Source: Opisthocomus hoazin
Lineage: Eukaryota; Chordata; Aves; Opisthocomiformes; Opisthocomidae
Assembly: GCF_030867145.1 (NCBI RefSeq)
Contig: NC_134433.1
Coordinates: forward strand, 14,825,396-14,889,395
Direction: 5' to 3'
Length of the DNA: 64,000 nucleotides
In this document: positions 48,501 to 60,100 of the stretch, one piece after another
Layout of the letters: each line of letters begins with the position of its first letter
Position numbering within the stretch: the stretch's first letter is position 1
Notes under the pieces: generated by a model
The model's input: the letters and a program-made list of their open reading frames with translations, nothing else
The model's database searches: none
What the model was told of the DNA's origin: nothing
Translations under genes and position numbers: made by a program

Positions 48501-51500
48501 TACAAATCTGTAGCAAATGTCATCCTCTGACTTGCTATTCTAAACCACTTGTTTCCTAGAAAATGTGGGATGTGATAAAAGTTTCAATTTGCATATGTAG
48601 TTCTGTTGTTCTTGGAGGAAGCCTTTTGTATTTTCCCCTCTCCCTCTGATAAAATCAGAATTAGATCAGCAGATAATGATTCGAGGTATTTTTCTCATTC
48701 ATCAGTTCATTAGAATTAGAGAGATAAGAAGCCATTTAGCTAGGAACACTGCAGGCCTAGGGTGAATGAATACTCGTATTGTGCCTTGATATCTCTCTCA
48801 CCTTTTGCTCTTTTCAAATATTCGAGATGTGCTCCGCGCACTCCATTCAGGGCTGTCTGTGAAGCAGCAAGGGGTAAAAGTTGTCTCACGCTCCTTCAGT
48901 GCCTAGGACAGTGCTTCTCAAATCTTCACTGGTGGCACTAAGTGCAAATTACAGATAATAATTGTCTCTTATAGTCCTTTACCAATTTTTCTTCCAGACT
49001 GACGGCTGAAGATAGTTCTGTTAGCTGTGTCTGTACTGGAGATTTTGGAATCTGCATTTCAAAAGCACATAAATGTCTTAAAAGAATAAATCCTAGTGCA
49101 GTGAGTAGGACTTGTCTGACCAGAATCCACTACAAGCAATTACAAATTCTACTCTTACATTTCTGCTCCATGACCACTTGAGAAAATGCAGTTTTCTACA
49201 TGCTTCTAGTGTGGGACTGTCGTTTTGTTCAGGTTCAGTTTTTTTTCCCTAAAAAGAAAAAAAAAAAAAAGAAAAAAGGTTTATCAAGTATAAGTGCCTG
49301 GTGTGGACTTCACTTCCCTGTCTCCAGTTGCTTGGAGTAGATCAGGACAGACAAGGAATAGTTTCCTAAATAGAGGACAGACTGAAATGCTGACTTTTGA
49401 CATGTAAAAACTTAAGCACTAAATGATTGTTTGACCATTCACATGCTCATGTATTTTCCTAGTCACAAATTTGATTTCTGATGACCAGAAGTTCCCTTGC
49501 TGGAGTAATAAAAACCCAGAAAACTCCCTTACTGGATTCCTAATACACAAAATCCTAAATATGACCCCCTGGTGCATTTTAGCTGAATTCTGCTTTTTTG
49601 TAAATAATCCATAATAATAATACGATTTTACAAAAAAAAATTACAACTAAGTAATAATTACAGGGAAATATTTATGAGATATGAGGAGTCAGAGAATCTT
49701 TGGTGCTATGGGCTACTACTCTGCGGAAGTACACAGTTAGAGATCCCTTCTGCTCTATTTGACCTAGGCCTTTGACAAGAGTTTTCCTGTTAATCTGTCA
49801 ATTCCTCACCCCCTCGTGCTATTTAGTACTTTTTGTCTGTTGGGCCATCAGTTTCTATGCAACACTTCGGCAGTTTCAGCTTTAGTTTTAGCTCTCTGGA
49901 TGCTTTTTCATCTTTGCGCTGAAAAACCCCTTCAGCCCTACTTCCTAATCTTGTATTAAGTACAAATACTAAAGAGGGGCCTAATGTTTTGTATTTTTTC
50001 ATCCTCAACATAAAGATTGTGACCACTCTGGAGAACAGAGTGTGGCATTTAAATAGAATAGCATAATACATTTATATATTTTTAAGTCGTTTGTGAAAAT
50101 CAACCGATCTTTAAAAAAATTAATAATATTCCAGGATGGGGGAGAGACAGATATTGGGGAAAGAAAGGCAGAGATTTAGAGGCAAATAATAGAGCAGGGC
50201 CTAGAACTTGCGTTTTTGCTTCCTGTTTTCAGTGAATTTAAATCGGGAAATCCTAGGGACTTATACCGCTCTTCTCAGAATTGTTTTCGATTCACTGCAG
50301 CAGTTCCACAATCATTTGGCTTATCTAAGCTCAGGCCTTTCCAATGCAACTCGAAACACCTCTTCCTCGCCAGATGTCCTCTTCAGCCTCAGCTGAAGTC
50401 TGTGTGACTTTTTTTTTCCCTGTCCCTGGTAGCCTTGTGGACTGCCAGCCACCCTCCTGGTGACCGGCAGCTGCTCTGCCAAGAAGGTAACGCTGCTGTG
50501 AGCCTCCTGCAGCTTCTGTGCAGCAGTAAATGTCTGTTTTTCCATAGATACTCGACAATGATGCAAAGACACTTAAAGATATTTGCTAAGTGTGTTTGAA
50601 TTAATTTGCGATTAGTGAATAATTAAATAGATCACAGCAATCAAAAGGACACATGCCTAGTTAGTTAGATTTCCATATGTAGCACTTTTCCACCAGAAGA
50701 GAGGAGCTCAATTCGTCTAATATAAGTCTAAATTCACTGTATCTTGATTTACCTTTGACATAACATTTAAATAGTAGCACCATCTACAATCTTCTGCTCC
50801 CCAATAAGGCTTCATTAAAAACTTACTGCCAGATCTAATCCATGGTTAGCATACAAAGTCTTATCTCTAGGTTCCTGCTTCAGTGCCTTTGAGAACATGC
50901 TTAATTTAATCTGAACAAAGACACTGCCATCGTAGGCCTCCAGTCTGATTTTCCAATCTAGAATATCTTTGTTATTAAATTTGGTGCAAGCCACGGTGCA
51001 TACAATGGATCAAGTAAATTATTTTAAAGCACTCTTCAAACAAAATTCTGCTGCTTGTTAGACATCATTTCCATCTCTGGGACATAAAAGAGATGTCACT
51101 ATTTAAAATGTTATACAAAAAAACAGTACAAGTCTAAACAACTTAGCCAGCTGTGAAAAGCAGCAAGCTTTAATGTAATGCGTATTTTTAACCATTTTTG
51201 GAAACAGCATTTTTTAAAATACAAATTGTTAACCATGATTATTAACCATCTTTCCAACCCATTTTCCTTCCTCTAGAGGAAGGACCGCCTCACTAGGGGT
51301 TTGTGCTTCCTCATTTGCATCAAATACCACATCAGCTCTTCACGACTGCGCTTTAAGCTGGCATGGTGGCAGGATCTGACTTGTAATTATAATTTTAGAC
51401 ATTCATTGTGTTATGATTTAGCAAGTAAACCAGTTGTCATTAAAAAGCTGTACTGCCTAATAATTGCTGCCTGAGAACAGGGTTTGTTTATGCTATGAGT

Positions 51501-53119
51501 AGCGGTTCTGTCAAGACATAACATAAAAATGGAATAGTTTTGCAAAGTGCTGGTGAGGCCTCAGCTGCAAACGGAATAAAAGTTTGGTTATCCATGCGTG
51601 AAAAAGTGATCTGAAACTGGCATAGAGGGAATCTGCTCGGAATTGGTGGAATGATGTACTTTAGAGAGGGGCAACTAGAAGAGCCTAATTTGTTGAGGCT
51701 TTTTTTTTGAAAGCTGAAAATAGATGGGCTTCTGTAAATGTACAGAAAGGGATGTCTGTAAATCATCCATGTTGCAACATGGAATTGAGTAGGTGCAGGA
51801 CAGCAGTTATAAACCGTGGTGGTTGCAACTGCGTCGGAAGGGAGTCGTCGTCCTGGCAGGCTCCTCTGCTCCTGTACGTCTAGATGAAACAGGCCTGGGA
51901 GTGCAACGTCAGTTCTGTGGTGCGCCTTGTTACTGGGGGTTTTGTTGTTGCTGTTTAATAATATAAATTACTGAAAGTAAGAGAATTGAGGGAAGTGAGG
52001 CAAAGATAAATAATCATGGAGAAATCGGTGTGAAAACTAGAAGAAATTGGTGTGAAGCTGTCTTACAACACCATTGTAGTTGCTTCCTGCTCTAATTGCT
52101 TGCTGTAACTGCTCTGCCAGTTTGGGTCTGGCTGGATCCCAGTGCAGCTTGTTCCGAGCAAAATGGGACTCTCTATGTATCATTCTCTTTGTAATTCAGA
52201 GGGGAAACCAAAACATTAAAAATTTTTACTAGACATAAGGTCGAACAGGAATACCACAGTCAATTCAGGAATTCAACACGTCTCTGTGACGTTAACTGTG
52301 AGTTAATACGTTAAAGAAGTGATCCACCACAAATGGAGCATGGCACAAGGAATGCCACTGTTAGCAGTTGGAATATTTCTTTTAATAGCAAGATAAACTG
52401 ACTTCTCCAGCTGTTTCTAATATTGCCAACTTATGCTTCTGGTTGACATGTTGCCATGTTTGTTGAACTCATTCTCTCAAATATTTTAAAGAGTTTATAT
52501 TGTCTATGAAATGAAAGCTGCTTGGGTGAGGGACTATGTTGAGAAGAGATATGTACAGGTAGCATAGGAATAAGAGGATATGAAGTAGCTTATATTCTCT
52601 TTAAAAGGTAAGTATGTAACAAGTGGCTGGTGGGTGAAGTATGTTCCCAACAATTTCATTTATACCTTTAACAAGCACTTAAGCTCTCCCCTCACCCCCA
52701 TAGTCTATATTCCAGAGAGGCAAAAGGTCCTTTGTGGCAGATTTTATGCTTGAGTGTCATAGTTACATGGTTTGTCACAAATCTAAGATAATAAACAGCT
52801 CAGATGATGGCAGAAATAAATGTCAGGAGGTTCTATGAAGCTTAATTCATTTGTAGTGTCTTTGAACTTGAGCAGTGTCACATGAGGAGAAATCTGGCTT
52901 TCAACCTAGCTTCTCTGTGAGCAGCATTCCTGGCCTTACATATCAGATATGAAATTTGCTTGGAATGTTTGCTGTAAAAATACCTACGCGTGAACTTACA
53001 TCAGCGAGAAAGTAACTTTGGCTTGACCTTTCTCCAGCTCTGGTGGGGTAAGATCGTCCAGTACAGAAACTGTAACTGAGGGAGCGACTTGCAACTGGTG
53101 TTTTCACAGGCTTTGTTTC

Positions 53120-53280
53120 TGGGCAGGAACAATCCTTGGAACGAGCTGCCCTTGGAAATCAGTGTTTTCTTTCAAACTCCTTATTTTCTGCTCAGGAGTT
53201 ACCCAGGGTATGTTACCAGGCTTAATGTTGTAACAAAGCCATTTGGGAAATCCTCCCATGCCGTAGAAGTGTTGGACTGA
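53120..53280 (+). mobile_element. Possible old LINE reverse-transcriptase-ORF scrap
   Basis: The short frame reads NPWNELPLEISVFFQTPYF, which recalls the WNxLPxEI...F motif at the C-terminal end of CR1/L2-type ORF2 proteins. No 3' tail or other diagnostic block is visible, so this is weak. Confidence 0.2.
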
Positions 53281-53814
53281 ATACTAAAAGCAAACAGCCT
53301 GAAGAGGAGCGAGGGACAGAGGTATTTTTGATCCTTTTACCATTCAGTCCGTGTGTCCGTTTCAGACACCGAAAAGCCATTTTAATGGCACAGGACCTTC
53401 CTCCCGTCCCCCCGCGCTCGCAGTGCTTCTCCGCAGAGGACGCTCTGAGGAGAGCCGCGGTCCCCTGTGAGGTACGAGGGGGCCGACGGGCCGAGGCCCG
53501 GGGGGGTGCCGGAGGGCAGGGGGGCCGTTACCTTCCGCCTCTCCCTCGGTGCGCGCACCTAAGGGGAAGCGCTCACAGTTTCGCAAGCGCCAAATTTCGA
53601 AGCGTGTGTGCGGGACGGGAGAGCCTCTTCCTCCCTGCCGCCTGTGGGGCGCGGCTGGGCCCGAGGGGCCGGGCCCGCTCCCCCGGCTCTCCCGAGGGCA
53701 GGGCCCCGGCTCGCAGCCCGGCACCGCTCCTCGCAGCCGCCCCCGCCCCGGCAACAGCTGAGGGGAGGCGGGAGCCGCGCGCCGGCGCCTTTGGCGGGCA
53801 GCGCCTGGTGCCGC

Positions 53815-53824
53815 GTCACGTGAC
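53815..53824 (+). promoter_or_regulatory. USP32: Palindromic E-box GTCACGTGAC (CLEAR/USF type)
   Basis: Ten-base perfect palindrome, the preferred site of TFEB/TFE3/MITF and USF1/2 proteins, about 300 nt upstream of the USP32 ATG. Confidence 0.7.
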
Positions 53825-53917
53825 GCGGGGCGCTCCCCGGTGGCGGGAGACTTCGGCGCGCGGCGCCCGTTAGGAGGCGCCAAGGCCGGCGGTGCCGGAC
53901 CGTCAGCGTCCTCCCCC

Positions 53918-53927
53918 GTCACGTGAC
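53918..53927 (+). promoter_or_regulatory. USP32: Palindromic E-box GTCACGTGAC, second copy
   Basis: Identical ten-base palindrome 103 bp downstream of the first copy, followed by CCGCCCC. Confidence 0.7.
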
Positions 53928-53934
53928 CCGCCCC

Positions 53935-53942
53935 TCACGTGA
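53935..53942 (+). promoter_or_regulatory. USP32: E-box TCACGTGA, third copy
   Basis: Eight-base core 17 bp after the second E-box, again followed by CCCGCC; the second and third form a short tandem of CACGTGACCCGCC. Confidence 0.7.
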
Positions 53943-54098
53943 CCCGCCATGGTAGGCGGTGGCGGGGAGGGCGCGCGGCCGCCTCCTCCCCTCGGCCGGC
54001 CCGGCCCGCCCCGCCTCCCCCCGCCCGCGCCCTGCGCTCCGGAGTCGCTGGCGGCGCAGCCCGGGCTCCGCGGCGCCGAGCCGGCCGGCGGGGAGGCC

Positions 54099-54107
54099 AT
54101 GGACTGA
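54099..54107 (+). promoter_or_regulatory. USP32: Two-codon upstream ORF (Met-Asp-stop)
   Basis: ATGGACTGA in the context GAGGCCATGG, a strong Kozak context (G at -3, G at +4), ends 8 nt before the USP32 start codon. If the 5' UTR includes it, scanning ribosomes would meet it first. Confidence 0.6.
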
Positions 54108-54115
54108 GGGGCATC

Positions 54116-54173
54116 ATGGGCGCCAAGGAGTCCCGCATCGGCTTCCTCAGCTACGACGAGGCCCTGCGAAGGG
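54116..54173 (+). CDS. USP32: USP32, ubiquitin carboxyl-terminal hydrolase 32, exon 1
   Basis: ATG in a strong context (A at -3, G at +4) opens MGAKESRIGFLSYDEALRR, one substitution (Asp for Glu at residue 14) from the human USP32 N-terminus. The exon ends with the first base of the next Val codon before the donor GTGAGG, as expected from human (RR then V). Only 19 residues plus one base of the roughly 1600-residue protein are in the window; the EF-hand, DUSP and catalytic USP domains and the C-terminal CaaX box lie downstream. USP32 deubiquitinates late-endosomal and lysosomal regulators such as RAB7 and Ragulator. The N-terminus MGAKES fits the N-myristoylation pattern (Gly2, Ser6). Confidence 0.95.
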
Positions 54174-57100
54174 GTGAGGGCTGAGGGGAGGGGGGGGAGG
54201 CGCGGCGGGCCTGTGAGGGGGGGCGGGGGGGGGGCCCCGCTCTGCCCCTGTCAGCGCGGCGAGGCGGTGTCTGGCGGCTCCCGGCACCACCATGACAGAC
54301 CTCGGCGCGGAGGCACTTGCGCCGTTCCTCTGCCTCAGGCGCCTTCCCCGCCCCCTCCCCCCCCTTTATTTATATATTTATCTCCCCCGTCTTAATAATA
54401 ATGGGGCCTGGGCAGCAGCCGCGGGGAGGATCTCCGCGGCTGGCCGCTTCCACGCCTGTCGCTTGCCGGCCCGGGCGCTGGGGAGCCGAGCCGAGCCGTG
54501 CCGGGACTCGCCGCTCCTTGCCGCCGGTCAGCTCACGGCTGGCTCGGGCCCTCCGGCCGGCTCCTCGTGTTTACTTGCTGCTGCCCGTGGTGGGGAAGCA
54601 CGCAGCTGCATCCCTCGGTGGAAAGATGGATGAGGCTGGCGTGGCGTGTTCTGTGCGTTGCTGGTTTGGTCCGTTTCTAGATTCCTCCTGGAGGATTTAA
54701 AGAGGAACTAGCGAGGAGGAAAACATAAACAAGCTGGATGGTGAATACTTGCAGCTGCAGGGCTCCGAGGCGACGGGCAAGCTACACCCTGTCAGCTACC
54801 TTGCTCTAGAACTGATATCCAAGTCCAAGGACAAAGAGGGACGGTAATTTCCAGCCGTAAATGGTTTGCAGGGAGGATGGTGTTTTTTGTAATAGTTGGT
54901 CTGTTGTGGATGCGTGTGATGTAGTGCGGACAGTTAAAGCAGTTCACCTGTTTGATATTTAAAGCATTGGTAAAATTCATAAGCTCAGATGGATACATAG
55001 CTGCCCTTTTCTATTTCTGCTTACATCTGAGAAGCATGTAATGTTTGATAAGGGAAAGCTAGGAGGAAACGTTGAGTGTTAATTGAAGGGGAAACAAATC
55101 AATACCAAATGGGATTTTTATGAAATATTGTTAAATTCTTTTTTTTTTTGTGGTGGAGCCTCTCAGGGGTGCCATGTCAGATAGGAAATGGAGCAAAATA
55201 CTGCCAAGCAGAAGAAACAAATACGTGATTTAAGCTCACTTTCGTTACAGGCTTTAAACATAGCCGCCTTGAAGAATTTCACATCTAGTGAAAGTATAGG
55301 AAGTCTTTAAAAGCATTGGTGTATGTATTTTTAGAGGAGCTGGAGTCATAAATGTAGCTTGGTAGAGGCGTGAAGTTGAATATAACAGGAAGTGCTTGAT
55401 ATAAGCTCTTTGGTCGAAAATACATTTGTTTGGTCAGGATGTATATTCCAAAGTTCATAAATAAGAAAACCTGAATGGTTTCAATTTTAAAGTTAGATTT
55501 AAGCTTGTATACTGCTTCAAAATCTAGGAAGTTGCTCTAGATGTTTCATAATTAAGTTTATTTGACATAAAAACAAGATTGATTTTTTTTAAAGTTATTT
55601 AAAATTATTTCTTGCATAGCGAATGTAATATTTTTCTTTGATGTTATTCTATCCCTATGAGGCATTTAATACTGTTTTTCTGTAGGAGAACAGAGAGGTT
55701 GTTTTAGGCTCTCTGATATAAATTGATGTTTTGCTAAATAACTATGTTGTTTACTTAACCAGTGAATCATTGTATGTATAAAACAGGCTAGTTATCAAAA
55801 CATTAGTTGTTAGGCCATTCTTACTTGCACAGAACTGTGCTGGTACTTGTGGCATTTCTGTGGACACAAACAGCACACAGTGATAATGGATAAACAAGAA
55901 CCTTAAAGAAAGAAACCCGAATGTATTTATCTCCAGTTAGATCTGCCTCCTCTAACATTGTGTCCTGGTTGTTATATGCCGGGAAAGTTTTATATTAGGT
56001 GATATTGTACGAATTCTTCAGCTGTGAATTCTTCGTGTGTAGTCAATAGTGGTTGACTGTACTTGCGGAAATAGTAATCATTCAGAATGTCGGGATCATA
56101 TTTTTGAGACACTAGCTTTAATTTCAGTTGCTCAGAATATCTGGAAAAAGGCAATGAGTGCTGCTGGTTCTGTAAGCTTCAGAAAATAAGGCTGACTTTT
56201 AAGTTGCGAATGGCTGCAATTTTATTTATTGCAATTCCATTTTGGGAGTAACCAAAGGTTGCAGAAGTGAGGAGAGTTTTTGTGGTTAAACACTCACAAT
56301 ATAAGTAACTAGCTAAAATGTAACTTCTGTTCAAGGAGATGAAAATGTGAGAGCAGTCTAGTGTTAATGGCCTTTTTCACCCTTGAGCATGAGATAGTAC
56401 TGCAATTTATTTCTTTTTTCTGCTTGTCGGCACAGACAGCTGGCTGCGCTGTGGGTGACATGGCCGTGCGGATGGGCATGATGAAGTTGTCTTGTATCCA
56501 CCAGTGCAGGTCACAATGAGTCTTGTCAGTCTCCCTTTTTCCATCATGCCCTGTAAAATCTGTGTCCCGTTGTATGGTTGGGGAGTGAAAAGTAAGGGAT
56601 GGTATTTTAGACGTCTCTTCTCTTGTTATGAATATTGCCAAATTATGGTCATCTTATTTATAGTAGCCAGAGGCACTACTTTGCCTGTTGCTGTGGAAAA
56701 GGTGTGGGTTCTGAACTTGTGGTGAGAGCTCTTCCTGACCCTGCAGACCTCCTTCTGAGGGCGACTTCTTTGTAAGGAGGTGAAATTCATGGACAAGTCA
56801 CTATAGGTGAAGTAAAAGAAGTTTTGCATTCTAAACTGGGTATAAGATTATTGTTTATTTTATCAAACTAAGTTTGTGATGGTGTAAACTGGTAATGTGG
56901 CTCTGGAGTTTGTTCCTTTTTTTCTTAGCCTTAAGCTCCAACAGCAATTTTCTTCCTAGGGCAGTGCCGCAAGTCAGGCAGGCTTCCCTAGCTCAGCCAA
57001 AACCCTTTTCGATTTGGTGCCTTTTCCAGCATGTGCCTCTGATTTCTGGCTCCTCTGCTGCCATTCTGTTCATCAGGCGGTCTGGCTGATCGCTCTCTCT

Positions 57101-60100
57101 GAGAATGGCCTGGTGTTAGGCCTTGCCTTATACCAAGGAGTTAGCGCTCGAAAGTCTGCCTTATCTTTTACTTCTTCTGCCAGTAGCCTTGATACCAGAT
57201 TCCTTAATGGGCTGTCTTTGGGCCAATAAAACTTTATAAAAGGAAGAACTTTCTATTACTATTGTATTAGCTCCAGCAGAGCACCTCCTGCACTATGCTA
57301 TGTTGTGTACAGAATAATATAATAAGGATTCTCCAGGAAAGAGATGGCTACGTGGTATTGATGGCCAATTTATTTCAGATCCTTAAAGACTGTATTTTCC
57401 AGTGACTGTCAATATATTCTGCTTAAGTAACTTTCAGAATATTATCACAAACTGAGTGTAAATTTACAAAGGTACTTGAAAATTATGAGATTATAGAATC
57501 TATAGTCAAAGTTTCCGTGAGTGCTACTTAGACCAGGTCATGCTAACTCAGGCCATTTTCAGCTTAAGTATGCTAATATTCAGTCAGGTAACCACTTAAA
57601 AGAAATGTCTGTGGATAATCATGGATCTGTCAGATTTGTGCCAGCGACGAAGACGGGGTTTTCTTTCTGCTTAAAGCAAGGTAAAATTTTTGTTGCATGT
57701 GTGCTGGGATGGAAGAAGGGGGAACTGCCATGACGTCAGCGTGGTCAATGACTATACTGTTCGGAGAAATGAGTGGCTGCTGATAGATCCGTGTCATTGT
57801 GTTTTGTTTTGTGCACGATGATCCCTGAGAAAAAGAGCAAAAAGAAAGAACAAAAATAGTGCCGTCTTTCAAAAAAGTGCTTGCAATTAGAACACCAGGT
57901 AATATTGAGGCAAAACTTGCAGGTGTATTAATTTCACAGGATTTGCCTCTGGAGAGGTCATGAAATAGCTGTTTTTGATGACAGTTTTTCTTTCCAGTTT
58001 TTATACCTCAAAGATGCTACTGGTTGGAAAACGGCAAACCCTTCAAAGCAGTGAAAACCTGCTTTAATCCACAAAAAGGTTAGTTAGTATGCTTTATGGG
58101 AATGACTAATGTTATGTGATGGACAGAGAATAAATCTTGCTAATGACCTTTTGTGTCTTGATTGGATTTGAAGAATAGCTACATTTGTTTTATTTAAATC
58201 AAGGCATATATATCTGGTGTCTGATCATTAACATCCTCAAGCTTACAGACGTAATAAATCTGACAAAAGGATGATGGATAACTTGTGCAAATATATAATC
58301 ATTTATTTGAGGTTGTTCTAATCTCAGCCTGGTGACAAAATTCATGGACTCAGCCCCTTGAGCCTGTAGAAGACTACTTTTTATTACTCCAGATTATCAA
58401 ATTATCTTTTTAAATCCAAGATGCATTTTAAGGAAAAATGATCGGGGAACCATTTTAGTGGTTTATTCTCTTCTTTCTGTATCCCACGAAGGGAATTCTT
58501 CTACTTTATTTTCTCTCATATCTGAAAAACAGTGCTTGAACACCATAGGTAGATGAACGTTCTTCAGGGTATGTTGTTTCCTAGGGGTATAAACCTGTGT
58601 CCTTCTGTCTAAGGAGCTTTGAGTTTTCAGATGCATATGATGAAAATTCCTAATTCTCTCTCAGCCTTTTTTTTTTTTTTTTCAGCTGTCGGAATGAATA
58701 GGATCCACTGCTGAGACAGTCTAGATTATACAGTGGGACTTGTTCTGTCAGCCAGTATTTGATGGCTTTAGGGCTCTGTCATATGATTAAAGCAGGTATG
58801 AAAGCATAGCTTCACACTTCCTGTTTATAAATCTGCAGAGCTGCAAGTAGCCTCTCAAATTCACAGAGCAGTAATTATTTCACAACTTTGGCATTCAGGT
58901 CTGATGCTTATTTTGGGAGGATACCTCAGTAGTCTCTGCTGAACGTGTACTACAATGCACAAGTGACTTGAGGAATTCAGCTTAAACTTCCACGAACTGA
59001 TGAAAAGAGGCTGCTGTTAGAAGAGAGGTTCTTTATCTGTAATTCTTCATCTGCTGAGTTGCAGTGACCATTTTCTTTTCTTTTACTTCAGGTTCCAAGT
59101 TTAGAGAAGTGTGTACTCAGTGGTTTTCAACCTCTTCTTACTTAAAACTGCCCAAGTTATTTCCTATTGGAAATGAGGAACATTTGTATAGTGAACTTAA
59201 GTCAACTAAGAGTAAGTTTCCTTTCCTGAGATGCCGTTTGTGGTCTTTAGAAGTTCTTTGCAAAATACCACTTGAAAACTTATGAATTAGAAGAAAATGT
59301 TGCCTTCTGCTTAGGCTTCTGTGGGTGCTGTGCTTCTGAGAGAGCTGATCTCATACCTTTTAGTAGGTTTTTAGTAATTCTCAGATGGTTCCCAAGTCCA
59401 GCTGTACCAAGCTTGGCAGTAACTTGGTGAGGAAGTGCTTGAATGTTGGATGTGCACACGGTGATGTAAGTCTGATAAAAGAGGATTTAAAAATGTAGGC
59501 ATTTCATAAACAAGAAACATCTTAAAGCAAAAAGCCTTCAAAACCTTGAAATATCATTCAGTAAATGTTGGGAGCCCTCTGCTTTCTCACTTCCAACAGT
59601 GAATCGTGTCTCTAAATAATAGTAGTCTCAATATTAGATACATTTTTGTCCTGTCAGCATGTTACTAGAGGTTCAAATCAAAGCGGTCAGGAAAGCTGCC
59701 AAATGGGTGTAAATAGATAATATCATTCTAGCCATGGTGGCTGGAAGTTAAAGGGTAAGATGAACAAATCCTCATTTTGAGTGTTAAACATCTTGATATA
59801 AGCTAAAAGTACACTATCAGGCTATTTAATATGTAATATACTTTCTTATGTTGATATAGACTAATATTGAGTACTCAAAACATTTATTTGTCTTATAGAT
59901 TATATGTTTGTATATCTCGTAGCTCATGTAACTGTTACTTGTTCTTTATTTCTTGTATTTTAATAAATTAAATCAGTTATTGTTATTGTCATGGTCACCT
60001 CTTTCTAATCAGTTTTTGCTCCTGTAACAGGAGGCCTTTTGGGGTTTTTTGGGGGGTTATTTTTTTGTTATTTTTTAATATACATGCCCAGAGAAAGCTG

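Larger units (their letters stand above)
37244..53359. other. Intergenic region between CHCT1 and USP32 (head to head)
   Basis: Sixteen kilobases, mostly AT-rich, between the divergently transcribed CHCT1 and USP32. It holds CHCT1 5' flank, an A-rich imperfect direct repeat at 42382-42504, scattered A or T runs (for example 43976-43988, 48331-48344, 49254-49270) and a possible old retroelement scrap at about 53120-53280. No recognised gene, RNA gene or intact transposon. Confidence 0.6.
53360..54650 (+). promoter_or_regulatory. USP32: CpG island promoter and 5' UTR of USP32
   Basis: A sharply bounded GC- and CpG-rich block around USP32 exon 1, with GC boxes (CCCGCCCCGCC near 54006) and no TATA box. 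Three TCACGTGA E-boxes lie at 53816, 53919 and 53935. Long open frames on both strands here are a by-product of base composition. The transcription start is probably between 53.9 and 54.05 kb, an inference from island shape and distance to the ATG. Confidence 0.85.

Noticed and set aside
53328-53922. Long open frames (181 and 186 codons) on both strands in the CpG island
   Set aside because: Gly/Ala/Pro/Arg-rich translations expected from GC-rich sequence; no similarity, and the real USP32 start lies downstream in a clear context.
58000-58080. Open segment FIPQRCYWLENGKPFKAVKT as possible USP32 exon 2
   Set aside because: Does not resemble the known USP32 continuation and has the wrong phase context.
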